A DNA stretch of 64,000 nt from Arthrobacter sp. Bi83 (GTDB taxonomy: Bacteria; Actinomycetota; Actinomycetes; Actinomycetales; Micrococcaceae): NCBI RefSeq assembly GCF_918698095.1, contig NZ_CAKKLY010000019.1, positions 1 through 64,000 on the forward strand, read 5' to 3'. A program made the translations under genes and the position numbers. The stretch's first letter is position 1, and each line of letters starts with the position of its first letter. Shown here in pieces: positions 25,182 through 35,965 of this stretch. The notes below the pieces were generated by a model, which saw nothing but the letters and a program-made list of their open reading frames with translations, made no database searches and was not told the DNA's origin.

Positions 25182-25726
25182 CTGAAAAGCGGTTGGCGCA
25201 GGGTGAACTCAACTATCCGGGCATCGGCTCCACGGAAGATGGCCCGCCGCCAGAGGGTTTCCCGTGCCTGGTGACGCAGACGTACCTTGGCGAGGGCCTG
25301 GCAACCTACGGCCGGGTTGCCCAGGGCATCCTCACATGGGAGCTGCAGCGCCGGTCGGGGCTTCGGGTCCGCACCGAGTCCGACCTCGTGGTTCCCGGCG
25401 CACGCGTGGTGAGCGGATTCGGCGTCGGACCTTTCCGGATCAACGCCCCCTGCGAGGTGGTGTGGGTCCACCGGCCGGTCCCCGGCGGGGGACCGCAGTC
25501 CGCCGGCTTCGCCTACGGCACCCTGCCGGGACACCCCGAGCGGGGCGAAGAGGCGTTCGAGGTGTCCATTGATGACCGGGGCACGGTGCTTTTCAAGATC
25601 ACGGCCTTCAGCAGGCATTCGAACTGGTTCTACGCGGCGGGCGGCATCGTGGCCCGGGCGGCGCAGCGGCACGTCACTTCCCGATACATTGAAGCTGCAC
25701 GCCAACTTGCCGCAGGTGAAAGCTGA
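25178..25726 (+). CDS. DUF1990 family protein
   Basis: The 182-residue protein matches DUF1990, a lipocalin/START-like family of unknown function in Actinobacteria and plants. Features are ELNYPGIGST near the start, FGVGPFRINAPCEVVWV, GFAYGTLPGHPERGEEAF and SRHSNWFYAAGGIVARAAQRHVTSRYIEA at the end. The family probably binds a hydrophobic ligand, though this is unproven. It overlaps the preceding gene by 4 nt and is followed after 14 bp by a TPR protein, so the three genes form one unit. Confidence 0.85.
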   Translation: MTEKRLAQGELNYPGIGSTEDGPPPEGFPCLVTQTYLGEGLATYGRVAQGILTWELQRRSGLRVRTESDLVVPGARVVSGFGVGPFRINAPCEVVWVHRPVPGGGPQSAGFAYGTLPGHPERGEEAFEVSIDDRGTVLFKITAFSRHSNWFYAAGGIVARAAQRHVTSRYIEAARQLAAGES

Positions 25727-25740
25727 TCAGGAGACGGTAC

Positions 25741-26367
25741 ATGCTGGACCAAACCACCCTTGACCGACTGTGGGATTTCGAGAATCCCGAACTGTCCGAA
25801 CGGCGTTTCCGGGACGCGATGGACGATCAAGACTATGACGTCTACGAAAGGGCGGAGCTCGCCACGCAGCTGGGCCGGGCCATCGGCCTGCAGGGCCGCT
25901 TCGAGGAGGCGGACGGGCTGCTCGACTCGATCGACGGTGAAGAGGAGCCCACCGTCGGTATTCGAATCCTGATTGAGCGGGGGCGCATCCTGAACTCAAG
26001 CGGCCAGGCCGCGATGGCGGTGCCGTTGTTCGAGCAGGCCGCGGAGCTGGGCGATCATCTGGGCGAAGAGTTCCTGGCCGTGGACGCCCTCCACATGCTC
26101 GCCATCGCCGACTCCGCCCATGCGGAACCCTGGACCCGGAGTGCGCTGGAATACGCCTCCACCGCCCACGAGCCCCGCACGAAACGCTGGATGGTGGCGC
26201 TGCACAACAACCTGGGCCGGACGCTGCACGGGGCGGGCCGGCTCACCGAGGCCCTGGTGGAGTTCCAGCTGGCCGAGCAGTGGGCGGAGCGCGTAGGGAC
26301 CCCGGCGCAGCAGCAGTACGCGCGTGAGGCAATCGAAGAGTGCGAACAGGCTCTGGCCGCACACTAA
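25741..26367 (+). CDS. Tetratricopeptide repeat protein
   Basis: The 208-residue acidic protein is mostly helical and holds several degenerate TPR units (for example ELATQLGRAIGLQGRFEEADGL, AMAVPLFEQAAELGDHLGEE, ALHNNLGRTLHGAGRLTEALVE). TPRs are protein-interaction scaffolds. ATG 25741 has AGGAG about 8 nt upstream. No signal peptide or membrane helix, so it is cytosolic. The function is unknown; similar stand-alone TPR proteins are common in Arthrobacter. Confidence 0.8.
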   Translation: MLDQTTLDRLWDFENPELSERRFRDAMDDQDYDVYERAELATQLGRAIGLQGRFEEADGLLDSIDGEEEPTVGIRILIERGRILNSSGQAAMAVPLFEQAAELGDHLGEEFLAVDALHMLAIADSAHAEPWTRSALEYASTAHEPRTKRWMVALHNNLGRTLHGAGRLTEALVEFQLAEQWAERVGTPAQQQYAREAIEECEQALAAH

Positions 26368-26417
26368 GGCAGTGCGAGAATGAAGTCTTTGCACCCAGGA
26401 ACGAAAGGCAAGCGCCC

Positions 26418-26735
26418 GTGATCTTCATCGTCGTCAAATTCAAGGTCAAGCCCGACTGGTCCGACAAGTGGCTGGATCTCGTGGCAGATTTCACCGAGGC
26501 CACGCGGCAGGAAACGGGCAACCTCTGGTTTGACTGGTCCCGAAGCGTGGATGACCCCAACGAGTTCGTACTGGTGGAAGCGTTCAAGGACGATGCCGCC
26601 GGGGACCACGTGAACAGCGAGCACTTCAAGAAGGCCATGGCGGATATGCCGCAGGCCCTTGCGGAAACGCCCCACATCATCAGCCGGCAGCTCGACGGCG
26701 ACGGCTGGGACCGGATGGGCGAGCTCACCATCTGA
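26418..26735 (+). CDS. Antibiotic biosynthesis monooxygenase (ABM) domain protein
   Basis: The 105-residue protein is a single ABM ferredoxin-like domain, as in YgiN-type quinol monooxygenases. Segments IFIVVKFKVKPDWSDKW, GNLWFDWSRS, EFVLVEAFKDDAAGDHVNSEHFKKAM are diagnostic. Such proteins dimerise and handle quinols or reactive carbonyls; the substrate here is unknown. The frame is open from 26340, but GTG 26418 begins the domain and has an AGGAACGAAAGG-type ribosome site upstream. Palindromic repeat copy 1 follows immediately. Confidence 0.85.
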   Translation: MIFIVVKFKVKPDWSDKWLDLVADFTEATRQETGNLWFDWSRSVDDPNEFVLVEAFKDDAAGDHVNSEHFKKAMADMPQALAETPHIISRQLDGDGWDRMGELTI

Positions 26736-26739
26736 CCCG

Positions 26740-26797
26740 TCGAGTGCTCCATAGGTGCCCTTTTGAGCCTTGAAAACGGCAGTTATGGAGCACTCGA
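26740..26797. repeat. Palindromic element, copy 1
   Basis: Perfect 13-bp outer arms (TCGAGTGCTCCAT at 26740-26752 and its complement at 26785-26797) with an imperfect inner stem (TGCC, TTTT/AAAA matched). It starts 5 nt after the ABM stop. Shares the TGCTCC arm and the CCCTTTTGAGC centre with copies 2 and 3. Confidence 0.75.
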
Positions 26798-26810
26798 TAG
26801 CATTAACCGC

Positions 26811-27104
26811 ATGTGGATCGGATGGATTGAATTCGACATCCTCCTGGGCGACATTCACAGCCTTAAGGAGAAACGCTCCGTGGTCAGGCCCCTGCTCGCG
26901 GAACTGAAACGGCGCTACGACGTGTCCGTGGCCGAGGTGGGGAACCAGGACCAGTACCGGCGCGCGCGGCTCGGGGCGGGGCTCGTGGCTGCTGACCGTG
27001 CTCACCTCGTCGAGGTGCTCACCGCCGTCGAACGCTTTGTGGCGGCCCGCCCGGAACTCGAACTTCTCAGCGCCCGCCAGCGCGAACTCCACAGCGAAGA
27101 CTGA
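26811..27104 (+). CDS. DUF503 family protein
   Basis: The 97-residue product is a DUF503 (YlxP-like) protein: MWIGWIEFDILLGDIHSLKEKRSVVRPLL, then KRRYDVSVAEVGNQDQYRRARLG. YlxP-like proteins often accompany rbfA/nusA and are suspected ribosome-associated factors; here the gene stands apart from such genes. ATG 26811 starts the conserved domain, while an in-frame TTG at 26763 lies inside repeat copy 1. It is bracketed on both sides by copies of the palindromic element. Confidence 0.85.
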   Translation: MWIGWIEFDILLGDIHSLKEKRSVVRPLLAELKRRYDVSVAEVGNQDQYRRARLGAGLVAADRAHLVEVLTAVERFVAARPELELLSARQRELHSED

Positions 27105-27110
27105 ACCTCC

Positions 27111-27170
27111 ATCGATTGCTCCGTAACGGCCCTTTTGAGCGTCCATAAGGGCCGTTACGGAGCACTCGAT
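27111..27170. repeat. Palindromic element, copy 2
   Basis: 24-bp arms with one mismatch (27111-27134 with 27147-27170; ATCGATTGCTCCGTAACGGC then CCTT on the left) and a 12-nt loop. It is the longest stem of the three and could also end the DUF503 mRNA. Confidence 0.8.
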
Positions 27171-27223
27171 GGGTGGTGTGGATATCTTCTGCAGCGGTCA
27201 AGGGGTTCTGATCTGATGAATCC

Positions 27224-28165
27224 ATGAAAACCGCACGCCGGCTCCCCAAGGAGTTAGAAGGACGCCCCTTCACTGTTGCCGAGGCCGGCCGCGCTGGCGT
27301 CACCCCTAAGCGGTTGCGCCACCGGTCGCTGACGGCTTTGGGAAGAGGCATTCGATCGAAGGGCCCGACGGCGGAGCTCCCCTTAAGCGTCAGGGTGCGG
27401 CCATTCGTCGAGGTCAACGAGAGATGCGCCGCATCCCACCTCACAGCCGCGGAGCTCTCGTCGCTGCCGCGTCGCCGGCAGAAGGAGGCACCGCAGATGT
27501 ACCACGTGATCCGACCGGAGGGCGCCGCCCATCTCAACCGTCCCCATGTGATCGTCCACCGCATGAAGCTCTACGAGGACGAGGTCACCGTGCTGGACGG
27601 GATCCCCATCACCACTCCGGAGCGAACATGGCTTGACCTGGCCGAAATGCTAAGCGTTGACGAACTCGTGGTGGCCGGTGACAGCTGCGTCCGTGTTCCG
27701 CGTGCCGAGCTGGAGGGCAGGGACATGCCGCTGTGCAGCCTGGAAGACCTCCAGCGGATGATCGACCGCCACAAGGGAAAGCGCGGCATTCGCAAAGCCA
27801 AGGAAGCCATCAAGCTCATCCGGGTAGGCTGCGACTCCCCGCAGGAGTCCCTGCTGCGGTTGGCCATGAAAAGGGCCGGGCTACCCGAGCCGGAACTGAA
27901 CGTGCCCATCATCGAGGACGACGGAACCAGGCACCATCAGCCGGATCTCTCGTATCGAAGATACAGGATCGGCATCGAATACGAGGGTGAGCACCATGGC
28001 GAGGAAGGGCAGATTGTCCGGGATATCGCCCGCTCCGAGAGATACGAAGCCTTGGGATGGACGGAGGTCCGGATCTCCAAGCGTCACATGGTCAATGACG
28101 CCAAGGCTGCGGTGGCAAAAGTGCGGACGGCCTTGGTCCGGGCCGGCTGGCGGCCTGGGCGTTAA
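27224..28165 (+). CDS. AbiEi/DUF559-like protein with a PD-(D/E)XK-type C-terminus
   Basis: The 313-residue basic protein has an N-terminal winged-helix-like region (FTVAEAGRAGVTPKRLRHRSL) as in AbiEi-type type IV antitoxins, a central ITTPERTWLDLAEML segment, and a C-terminal endonuclease-like domain with HHQPDLSYRRYRIGIEYEGEHH (Asp and Glu placed as in PD-(D/E)XK, DUF559/Vsr-like folds). Solo members are widespread in Actinobacteria; function is unproven. No toxin gene is adjacent. It lies between palindromic copies 2 and 3 and converges on purL, which fits a recently inserted cargo gene. Confidence 0.6.
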   Translation: MKTARRLPKELEGRPFTVAEAGRAGVTPKRLRHRSLTALGRGIRSKGPTAELPLSVRVRPFVEVNERCAASHLTAAELSSLPRRRQKEAPQMYHVIRPEGAAHLNRPHVIVHRMKLYEDEVTVLDGIPITTPERTWLDLAEMLSVDELVVAGDSCVRVPRAELEGRDMPLCSLEDLQRMIDRHKGKRGIRKAKEAIKLIRVGCDSPQESLLRLAMKRAGLPEPELNVPIIEDDGTRHHQPDLSYRRYRIGIEYEGEHHGEEGQIVRDIARSERYEALGWTEVRISKRHMVNDAKAAVAKVRTALVRAGWRPGR

Positions 28166-28169
28166 CGAA

Positions 28170-28225
28170 CGATTGCTCCGTAACTGCCGTTCTGAGCGAA
28201 CAAAAGGGCAGTTACGGAGCAATCG
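28170..28225. repeat. Palindromic element, copy 3
   Basis: Perfect 19-bp arms CGATTGCTCCGTAACTGCC (28170-28188 with 28207-28225), between the ends of the convergent AbiEi-like and purL genes. It may act as a bidirectional terminator. Confidence 0.8.
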
Positions 28226-28240
28226 ATGGAGGGTCAGTCC

Positions 28241-30570
<2,330 letters not shown>

Positions 30571-30574
<4 letters not shown>

Positions 30575-31344
30575 TTGTTGTCTCCCACGATTTTGTTCAG
30601 TACAGAGGTGAAGAAACCGAGGCCATCGGTGTCTGAGCCGCCGATGCCGTCCAGTGATTCGGGACCGTAGCCGACCTCCACTGCATGCTCGGGGTGCGGC
30701 ATGAGGCCTACGACGTTGCCGGCGGCGTTGGAGATGCCGGCGATGTCGCGGCGGGATCCGTTCGGGTTGAAACCGACGTAGCGGAACACCACGCGGCCTT
30801 CAGCTTCGAGGGCGTCCAGGGTCTTTTCGTCGGCGATGTACTGCCCGTCCTGGTTCTTCAGCGGCACGGTGATTTCCTGGCCGGCGGCGTAGTCGCCGGT
30901 CCACGCGGTGCTGTTGTTCTCCACACGGAGGACCTGGTCGCGGCACATGAACTTCAGGTGGTCGTTCTTGATCATCGAGCCGGGCAGCAGGTGCGATTCG
31001 GTGAGGATCTGGAAGCCGTTGCAGATGCCAAGGACCGGCAGCTTGGCGTCCGAGGTGGCGGCGTCAATGATCTTGGACATCAGCGGCGCGAAGCGCGCGA
31101 TGGCGCCGGCACGGAGGTAATCGCCGTAGGAGAATCCGCCGGGAATTACGACGGCGTCAACGTCGCCCAGCGTGGTGTCCGCGTGCCAGAGCGCCACGGG
31201 AGTGGCGCCGGCCAGGCGGACCGCACGGGCGGCGTCGCGGTCGTCAAGGGTTCCGGGGAAGGTGACCACGCCGATCTTGGCGCCGGCGAGGCTCGGGTTG
31301 GCCGCCACGGCGACCGCCTCACCAATCAGGGGAAGTTCAGTCAT
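30571..31344 (-). CDS. purQ: Phosphoribosylformylglycinamidine synthase subunit I (glutaminase)
   Basis: PurQ is the class I glutamine amidotransferase that releases ammonia for PurL. The 257-residue protein has [16 protein letters not shown], the nucleophile Cys in [11 protein letters not shown], and the His/Glu of [10 protein letters not shown]. It begins 1 nt after the purS stop and overlaps purL by 4 nt. The N-terminal 20 residues ([20 protein letters not shown]) extend beyond most PurQ proteins; an internal start is possible, but ATG 31344 fits the tight coupling to purS. Confidence 0.96.
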
Positions 31345-31345
31345 C

Positions 31346-31597
31346 TCAGGCCTCGACGACCTCGACGTTGACGACGTCCTCGATCACCGGGTTGGACAGC
31401 AAGGTCTCGGCGGCCTCACGGGCCTGGGCCAGGATTGCGTCGGTCACCTCGCCGTCGACGGTCAGTTCGAAACGCTTGCCCTGGCGGACAGAGCTAAAGC
31501 TGGTGAAGCCCAGACGGGGGAGTGCACCCACGATGGCCTTCCCCTGCGGGTCCAGAATCTCGGGCTTGGGCATGACGTCGACAACGATCCGGGGCAT
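31346..31597 (-). CDS. purS: Phosphoribosylformylglycinamidine synthase subunit PurS
   Basis: PurS is the small bridging subunit of the PurSQL complex. The 83-residue product has the typical [21 protein letters not shown] start and [11 protein letters not shown] middle. ATG 31597 has AGGAG about 7 nt upstream; the frame continues 24 nt further without support. First gene of the purSQL unit. A TAGAAT box on the minus strand near 31731-31736 is a candidate promoter. Confidence 0.94.
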   Translation of the reverse strand: MPRIVVDVMPKPEILDPQGKAIVGALPRLGFTSFSSVRQGKRFELTVDGEVTDAILAQAREAAETLLSNPVIEDVVNVEVVEA

Positions 31598-31824
31598 CCG
31601 GTAACTCCTGTGCGTGAGCATTGGGTAAGGGCGCAGCGGAGTGGTGCCGTCTCACGCCGTTCGTCTGTGGCCGCTTCGGGTACAAATGGCACGACATGGA
31701 CGGGCGCTCCGCGAGCTTGCTTGCCCATTCTACCGGCCGCAGCGCCGCACGCCGTATTCGGGGCCGGCGGCGCAGGAGTCGGAGAAGTACGACGGCGGCT
31801 CTGGCCCGCCGTCCCTGCCCTCAG

Positions 31825-31830
31825 TAGGAT
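31825..31830 (+). promoter_or_regulatory. -10 box of a leaderless small membrane protein mRNA
   Basis: TAGGAT, then 6 nt (TGCGGC), then ATG 31837. Confidence 0.45.
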
Positions 31831-31836
31831 TGCGGC

Positions 31837-32022
31837 ATGGCCGAGAAACCGAAATCCGTACTGCTGCCCGTGGTTGCCGCCGCTGTTTTCGCGGGGCTTG
31901 GGAGGATGGTTCTCCAGAAGATCAGGGCAGACCGGGCTGCCAAGCAGAATAGAGTCGCGGGCCCGGTGGATGAGAAAACACGCGAGTGGATCAGCGACGT
32001 GGTCCGCACGCCTCGGCAGTAG
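31837..32022 (+). CDS. Small single-pass membrane protein
   Basis: A 61-residue protein: basic start, one hydrophobic helix (about residues 8-22, VLLPVVAAAVFAGLG), then a charged cytosolic tail (KIRADRAAKQNR). It is supported as a gene by the leaderless TAGGAT promoter and by the hairpin terminator at 32060. It diverges from purS. No known motif; function unknown. Confidence 0.6.
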   Translation: MAEKPKSVLLPVVAAAVFAGLGRMVLQKIRADRAAKQNRVAGPVDEKTREWISDVVRTPRQ

Positions 32023-32059
32023 CGTTCCGTTGGAGTAGCAGAGCTTCCGACGTTCCGCA

Positions 32060-32085
32060 GGCGGGTGCCCTTTAGGGTGCCCGCC
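32060..32085 (+). terminator. Hairpin after the small membrane protein gene
   Basis: GGCGGGTGCCCT pairs with AGGGTGCCCGCC (12 bp including two G-U pairs) around a 2-nt tip. No T tract. Confidence 0.55.
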
Positions 32086-32168
32086 ACCGGCGTTTAAACC
32101 GCCGCTGATTCGTACAACGAAATTTGGAGTGACAAAACTAAATTGTGGTTTGTGTTCTATGTCATAAC

Positions 32169-32184
32169 TACCTATCAGTAGGTA
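32169..32184. promoter_or_regulatory. Inverted repeat upstream of the first S8 protease
   Basis: TACCTA-TCAG-TAGGTA lies about 120 bp before the protease start, inside an AT-rich patch (32105-32180) that contrasts with the high-GC surroundings and probably holds the promoter. A candidate operator. Confidence 0.4.
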
Positions 32185-32302
32185 CTGTGGGGTTCGGCTG
32201 ACCATCGCTGGGATCGACAAGACCTGTCAACCCCACGCGGCCTGGCCGCATGAGCCCGGCAACGCAGCCGGGACGGTTCCTTATGAAAGGTTCAAATCAC
32301 TC

Positions 32303-35300
32303 GTGAAATCAGCAGGAAAAAGCTTCTTCCGAAGCCGGGGGGCCCGGAAAGCAGCGGCACTTTGTGTCGGCTTGCCTTTGCTCCTTTCATCCGTCGCCGC
32401 TTCGCCCGCCATCGCCGGCCCGCCACAGGGTCCGGCGGCGGCTGCGCAGCAAAAGAACATTAATCCGAACGATTACCAGGCGGGGCGCTACATCGTGGTC
32501 CTGGCCGAAAAGCCCGCAGCCACCTACGATGGCGGCACGGCAGGACTTCCGGCCACTAAACCGAAGTCAGGCCGCAAACTCGACGCCAGCCGGGCCGAAG
32601 TGCGGAAGTACCAGGCACACCTGGAGGCGAAGCAGACAGCGCTCGCCACTAAGGAACATGTGCAGATCCGGCACAAGTACACTGCCGCACTGAACGGGTT
32701 CAGTGCCACACTCACTGCCGACCAGGCCGTGAACCTCGCCAAGAGCGCGGACGTACTCGCAGTCGCCCCGGACACCCAGCGGGCGCCGGACTACTCCACC
32801 ACCGACTTCCTCAAGCTCAGTGGACCCCGAGGCACTTGGAACACCCAGTTTGGCGGTCAGGCCGGAGCGGGCAAGGGCGTTGTGGTCGGAGTCATCGATT
32901 CCGGATACACACCGTCCAGCGCCTTCTTTGCCGGAGAAGAGGTAAAGCCCCTCACCGGCGAGGCGAAGGTCGGCGTTCCTTACCGCACCGCCGGCGGCAA
33001 GATCGCCATGCTGAAGTCCGACGGCAGCACGTTTGAGGGTGAGTGCCAGAAAGGCGAAGGGTTCGACGGCAAAGCCTGCAACTCTAAGGTCCTGAGCGCA
33101 CGCTACTTCTCGGAAGCGTTCGAGGACACCGTGGACAAGGCGGACCGCGCACCGGAAGAACTGATTTCCCCGGTCGACGTCGGCAGCCACGGAACCCACA
33201 CGGCCAGCACCGCTGCCGGAAACGCCAACGTGGAGTCGTTTGTGGATGGCCGCAGCTTTGGCCTGACCAGCGGCATCGCGCCGGCGGCCAAGCTCTCGGT
33301 CTATAAGATCTGCTGGGAGGACAACGACCCCGCCACCGGTGGCTGCTACACCTCATCCTCCATCGATGCCATCAACCAGGCCGTGATGGACGGCGTTGAC
33401 GTGCTGAACTACTCGATCTCGGGCACCACGTCCACCACCACCGACCCGGTCTCCATGGCCTTCCTGTCTGCAGCCTCCGCCGGCATCTTCGTGGCCGCGT
33501 CGGCAGGCAACTCGGGCCCCGATGCCAGCACGGTGAACCACGGCGAACCGTGGGTCACCACGGTTGCCGCCAGCAGCTTCTCCCAGGAACTGCAGGGCAC
33601 CGTTGAGTTCTCCGACGGCAGCAAGTACCGCGGCGCCAGCATCATGAACCGCGAAGTAGCCGGTGCCGGTGTGGTCCTCGCCGCAAACGCCGCCTCGGGG
33701 ACCGACGCCACGCCACGGCTGTGCGGCCCCGGATCGCTGGATCCGGCAAAGATATCCGGCAAAGTCGTGGTCTGTGACCGAGGCACCTACGACCGCGTTG
33801 CCAAGAGCGCCGAAGTGGCGCGCGGCGGCGGCGTGGGCATGATCCTGGTCAACGTCTCCGCGTCGTCCCTCGACGCGGACAAGCACTCTGTCCCGACGGT
33901 CCACGTGAACCCTCCCGCGACGGAAGAGATCAAGGCCAAGGTGGCGGCGAACCCGGCCATCACGGTCTCCCTCGTCAACAAGGACACCACCGGGCTGCCT
34001 GCTGAAGCGCAGCCGCAGATCGCCGGCTTTTCGTCCCGCGGTCCGCTGCTTGCCACGGACTCCGATCTCCTGAAGCCCGACGTCGCAGCCCCGGGTGTTG
34101 CCATCCTGGCCGGTGTATCGCCGATCGGTGCCGGCGGGGACAAGTTCGGATTCATGTCCGGAACTTCCATGGCCTCCCCGCACGTTGCCAGTTTCGGCGC
34201 CCTCATCCTGGGCAAGAACCCGAACTGGTCACCGGCGGCCGTGAAATCGGCCATGATGACAACGGCCAGTGACGTCAAGCTCGCGGACGGCAAAAAGAAC
34301 ACCGATGTCCTGGCCACCGGCGCCGGGCAGGTGGATCCGGCCCGCGTGCTGGATCCGGGCCTGGTCTACGACGCCGACGGCGACGATTACCTGCGGTTCA
34401 TCCAGGGAACCGGTGTTGACCTGGGCATCCCGGGCCTCGGCGCCACCAAGCCGCGCGACATGAACGTCCCGTCGTTCTCGCTCGGAAACCTGGCGGGCAG
34501 GATCGAGGTCACCCGCACGGTGACGGCGCTGACGCCGGGCGTATACCGCGCCAAGGCCAGCGTGCCTGGTGTCAAGGTGACGGTCACCCCGTCCATCCTG
34601 TCGTTCAACGCACCCGGTGAAAAGCGCACGTTCAAGGTTTCCTTCGAGAACCAGAGCGCCAAACTGGGGTACTTCGCCACGGGCTCGCTCACTTGGCAGG
34701 GGTCGAACAAGACTGTGGCCTCGCCGATTGCGGTACGTCCCCAGTCAGTCGTGGCCCCGAAGGACGTCGCCTTCACGTCGCAGGGAGGCAACGGCTCCGG
34801 AAACATCAGCATCGTGTCCGGTTCAAGCTCGCCCACCAACGTGACGCTGGACGGCCTGTCCAAGGCGGATTCCTCCGCCATCGAGCTGGTCCCCGGGCCG
34901 TTCAAGTACGCGGCCGATGCCTCGAACTTCGTCAAGACCGTCGACGTTCCGGCCGGTGCACCGCTGGCCAAGCTGTCCGTGTTCTCCGCGGATGAAAGCG
35001 CAGACTTCGACATGGTTGTCATCACCCCCGACAACCAGGCGATCGTTGTTGCTACGGCCTCGTCCAGCGAATCGGTGTCCATTCCGAATCCAGCGGCGGG
35101 CACCTACACAATGTTCGTGAATCTCTACGACAGCCCCAAGGGCCAGCCCACCAAGGCTTCCGTGGACGCAGCGGTACTGGGCGCAAACGTGGGCAATGCG
35201 ACCGTGACTCCTGACCCTGTTCGCCTTGCCAACGGCGCGTCCGGCAAACTCGCTCTGGCCTGGAACAGCCTGGCTCCCGGTTCGTACATTGGCCGGGTCA

Positions 35301-35458
35301 CGTTCGCCGGCGCCAGCGCACCGACCTTCGTGAGCGTAGTGGTGACGCCCGGCGCGACCACCGCGGTTCCGCCGGCTTCGGAGGATCCGAAGAAGAAGAA
35401 GGAAAGAGGGAAGGTCCACAACGAGGACCTGACCAAGGCTCCGGATAACTCCATCTAG
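32303..35458 (+). CDS. Secreted subtilisin-like serine protease (S8), 1051 residues
   Basis: An extracellular protease. Order: signal peptide (residues 1-38, ending SPAIAG), inhibitor I9-type propeptide (about 50-150, with RYIVVLAEKPAATY and NGFSATLTADQA), S8 catalytic domain with Asp in VVVGVIDSGY (about 199), His in GSHGTHTAS (about 298) and Ser in SGTSMASPH (about 620), a PA domain inserted between His and Ser (about 440-560), a fibronectin-III-like region (about 720-820), and an extra C-terminal module ending in a Lys-rich tail. Start GTG 32303 has AAAGG 12 nt upstream. A 7-codon reading frame (ATG 32283) ends across this start. It shares its architecture with the protease at 37877; two SSI-type inhibitor genes lie between. 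Confidence 0.92.
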   Translation: MKSAGKSFFRSRGARKAAALCVGLPLLLSSVAASPAIAGPPQGPAAAAQQKNINPNDYQAGRYIVVLAEKPAATYDGGTAGLPATKPKSGRKLDASRAEVRKYQAHLEAKQTALATKEHVQIRHKYTAALNGFSATLTADQAVNLAKSADVLAVAPDTQRAPDYSTTDFLKLSGPRGTWNTQFGGQAGAGKGVVVGVIDSGYTPSSAFFAGEEVKPLTGEAKVGVPYRTAGGKIAMLKSDGSTFEGECQKGEGFDGKACNSKVLSARYFSEAFEDTVDKADRAPEELISPVDVGSHGTHTASTAAGNANVESFVDGRSFGLTSGIAPAAKLSVYKICWEDNDPATGGCYTSSSIDAINQAVMDGVDVLNYSISGTTSTTTDPVSMAFLSAASAGIFVAASAGNSGPDASTVNHGEPWVTTVAASSFSQELQGTVEFSDGSKYRGASIMNREVAGAGVVLAANAASGTDATPRLCGPGSLDPAKISGKVVVCDRGTYDRVAKSAEVARGGGVGMILVNVSASSLDADKHSVPTVHVNPPATEEIKAKVAANPAITVSLVNKDTTGLPAEAQPQIAGFSSRGPLLATDSDLLKPDVAAPGVAILAGVSPIGAGGDKFGFMSGTSMASPHVASFGALILGKNPNWSPAAVKSAMMTTASDVKLADGKKNTDVLATGAGQVDPARVLDPGLVYDADGDDYLRFIQGTGVDLGIPGLGATKPRDMNVPSFSLGNLAGRIEVTRTVTALTPGVYRAKASVPGVKVTVTPSILSFNAPGEKRTFKVSFENQSAKLGYFATGSLTWQGSNKTVASPIAVRPQSVVAPKDVAFTSQGGNGSGNISIVSGSSSPTNVTLDGLSKADSSAIELVPGPFKYAADASNFVKTVDVPAGAPLAKLSVFSADESADFDMVVITPDNQAIVVATASSSESVSIPNPAAGTYTMFVNLYDSPKGQPTKASVDAAVLGANVGNATVTPDPVRLANGASGKLALAWNSLAPGSYIGRVTFAGASAPTFVSVVVTPGATTAVPPASEDPKKKKERGKVHNEDLTKAPDNSI

Positions 35459-35501
35459 GAAGGTCCCGGAACCTGGTTCCCCGTCTGGGGGAATCCTGAC
35501 A

Positions 35502-35535
35502 GCAGTGGCCGGCGGTGCAGACCGCCGGCCACTGC
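35502..35535. terminator. Bidirectional terminator between the protease and the inhibitor operon
   Basis: Perfect 15-bp stem GCAGTGGCCGGCGGT (35502-35516 with 35521-35535) around GCAG, placed between convergent stops. Confidence 0.75.
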
Positions 35536-35590
35536 CGATTAACCGGCACCGTCCGCCCAAGCCGGTGCCCACCGCCGGCCCAGTTAGGCC

Positions 35591-35965
35591 TCAGATGGCG
35601 CCCGTCGACCCGGATACACCGCCCAGCAGCGGGGAAAGCGCGCGCCAGCGGGCGATTTCGCAGCCGTCCGTCAGGGAAAAGCGCGCATGCACCTGGCGTT
35701 CGCCGAAAGTTCCGGTGACCACAGCCACCTGCGGACCGCCGTACTGCTGCGTACAGAGTTTGGGCGGACCGGGCACTGGGAAGAATATCCCCTCCCCGAA
35801 GCGTTCGACGGCGGCTATCGCCCCCGCGGGGTCAGGCAGCGTTGTCTCGGGGCGGCCGCCGGCGCGGCGGACAAGAGTGAATACGTGGTCCGGGCCGCCG
35901 GGCGCCTCGCTCAGGGTGACGGTGAGGTCGAGGTCGAGGTCCGGGTGCTCAGCGCTGCTGTTCAC
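35591..35965 (-). CDS. SSI-like (I16) protein without signal peptide
   Basis: The 124-residue protein aligns with the Streptomyces subtilisin inhibitor fold and with the lipoprotein at 36968: CTQQYGGPQVA is identical and is followed by the FSLTDGCEIARW segment, so the reactive-loop Cys pair is kept. The first disulfide is missing: Cys of the usual LVC position is Arg (FTLVRR), and the paired Cys is also absent. With no signal peptide and one disulfide lost, it is probably cytosolic, or inactive. GTG 35965 overlaps the glycosylase stop (GTGA), so expression is coupled. P1 in the loop would be Gln, by alignment with SSI. Confidence 0.65.
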   Translation of the reverse strand: MNSSAEHPDLDLDLTVTLSEAPGGPDHVFTLVRRAGGRPETTLPDPAGAIAAVERFGEGIFFPVPGPPKLCTQQYGGPQVAVVTGTFGERQVHARFSLTDGCEIARWRALSPLLGGVSGSTGAI

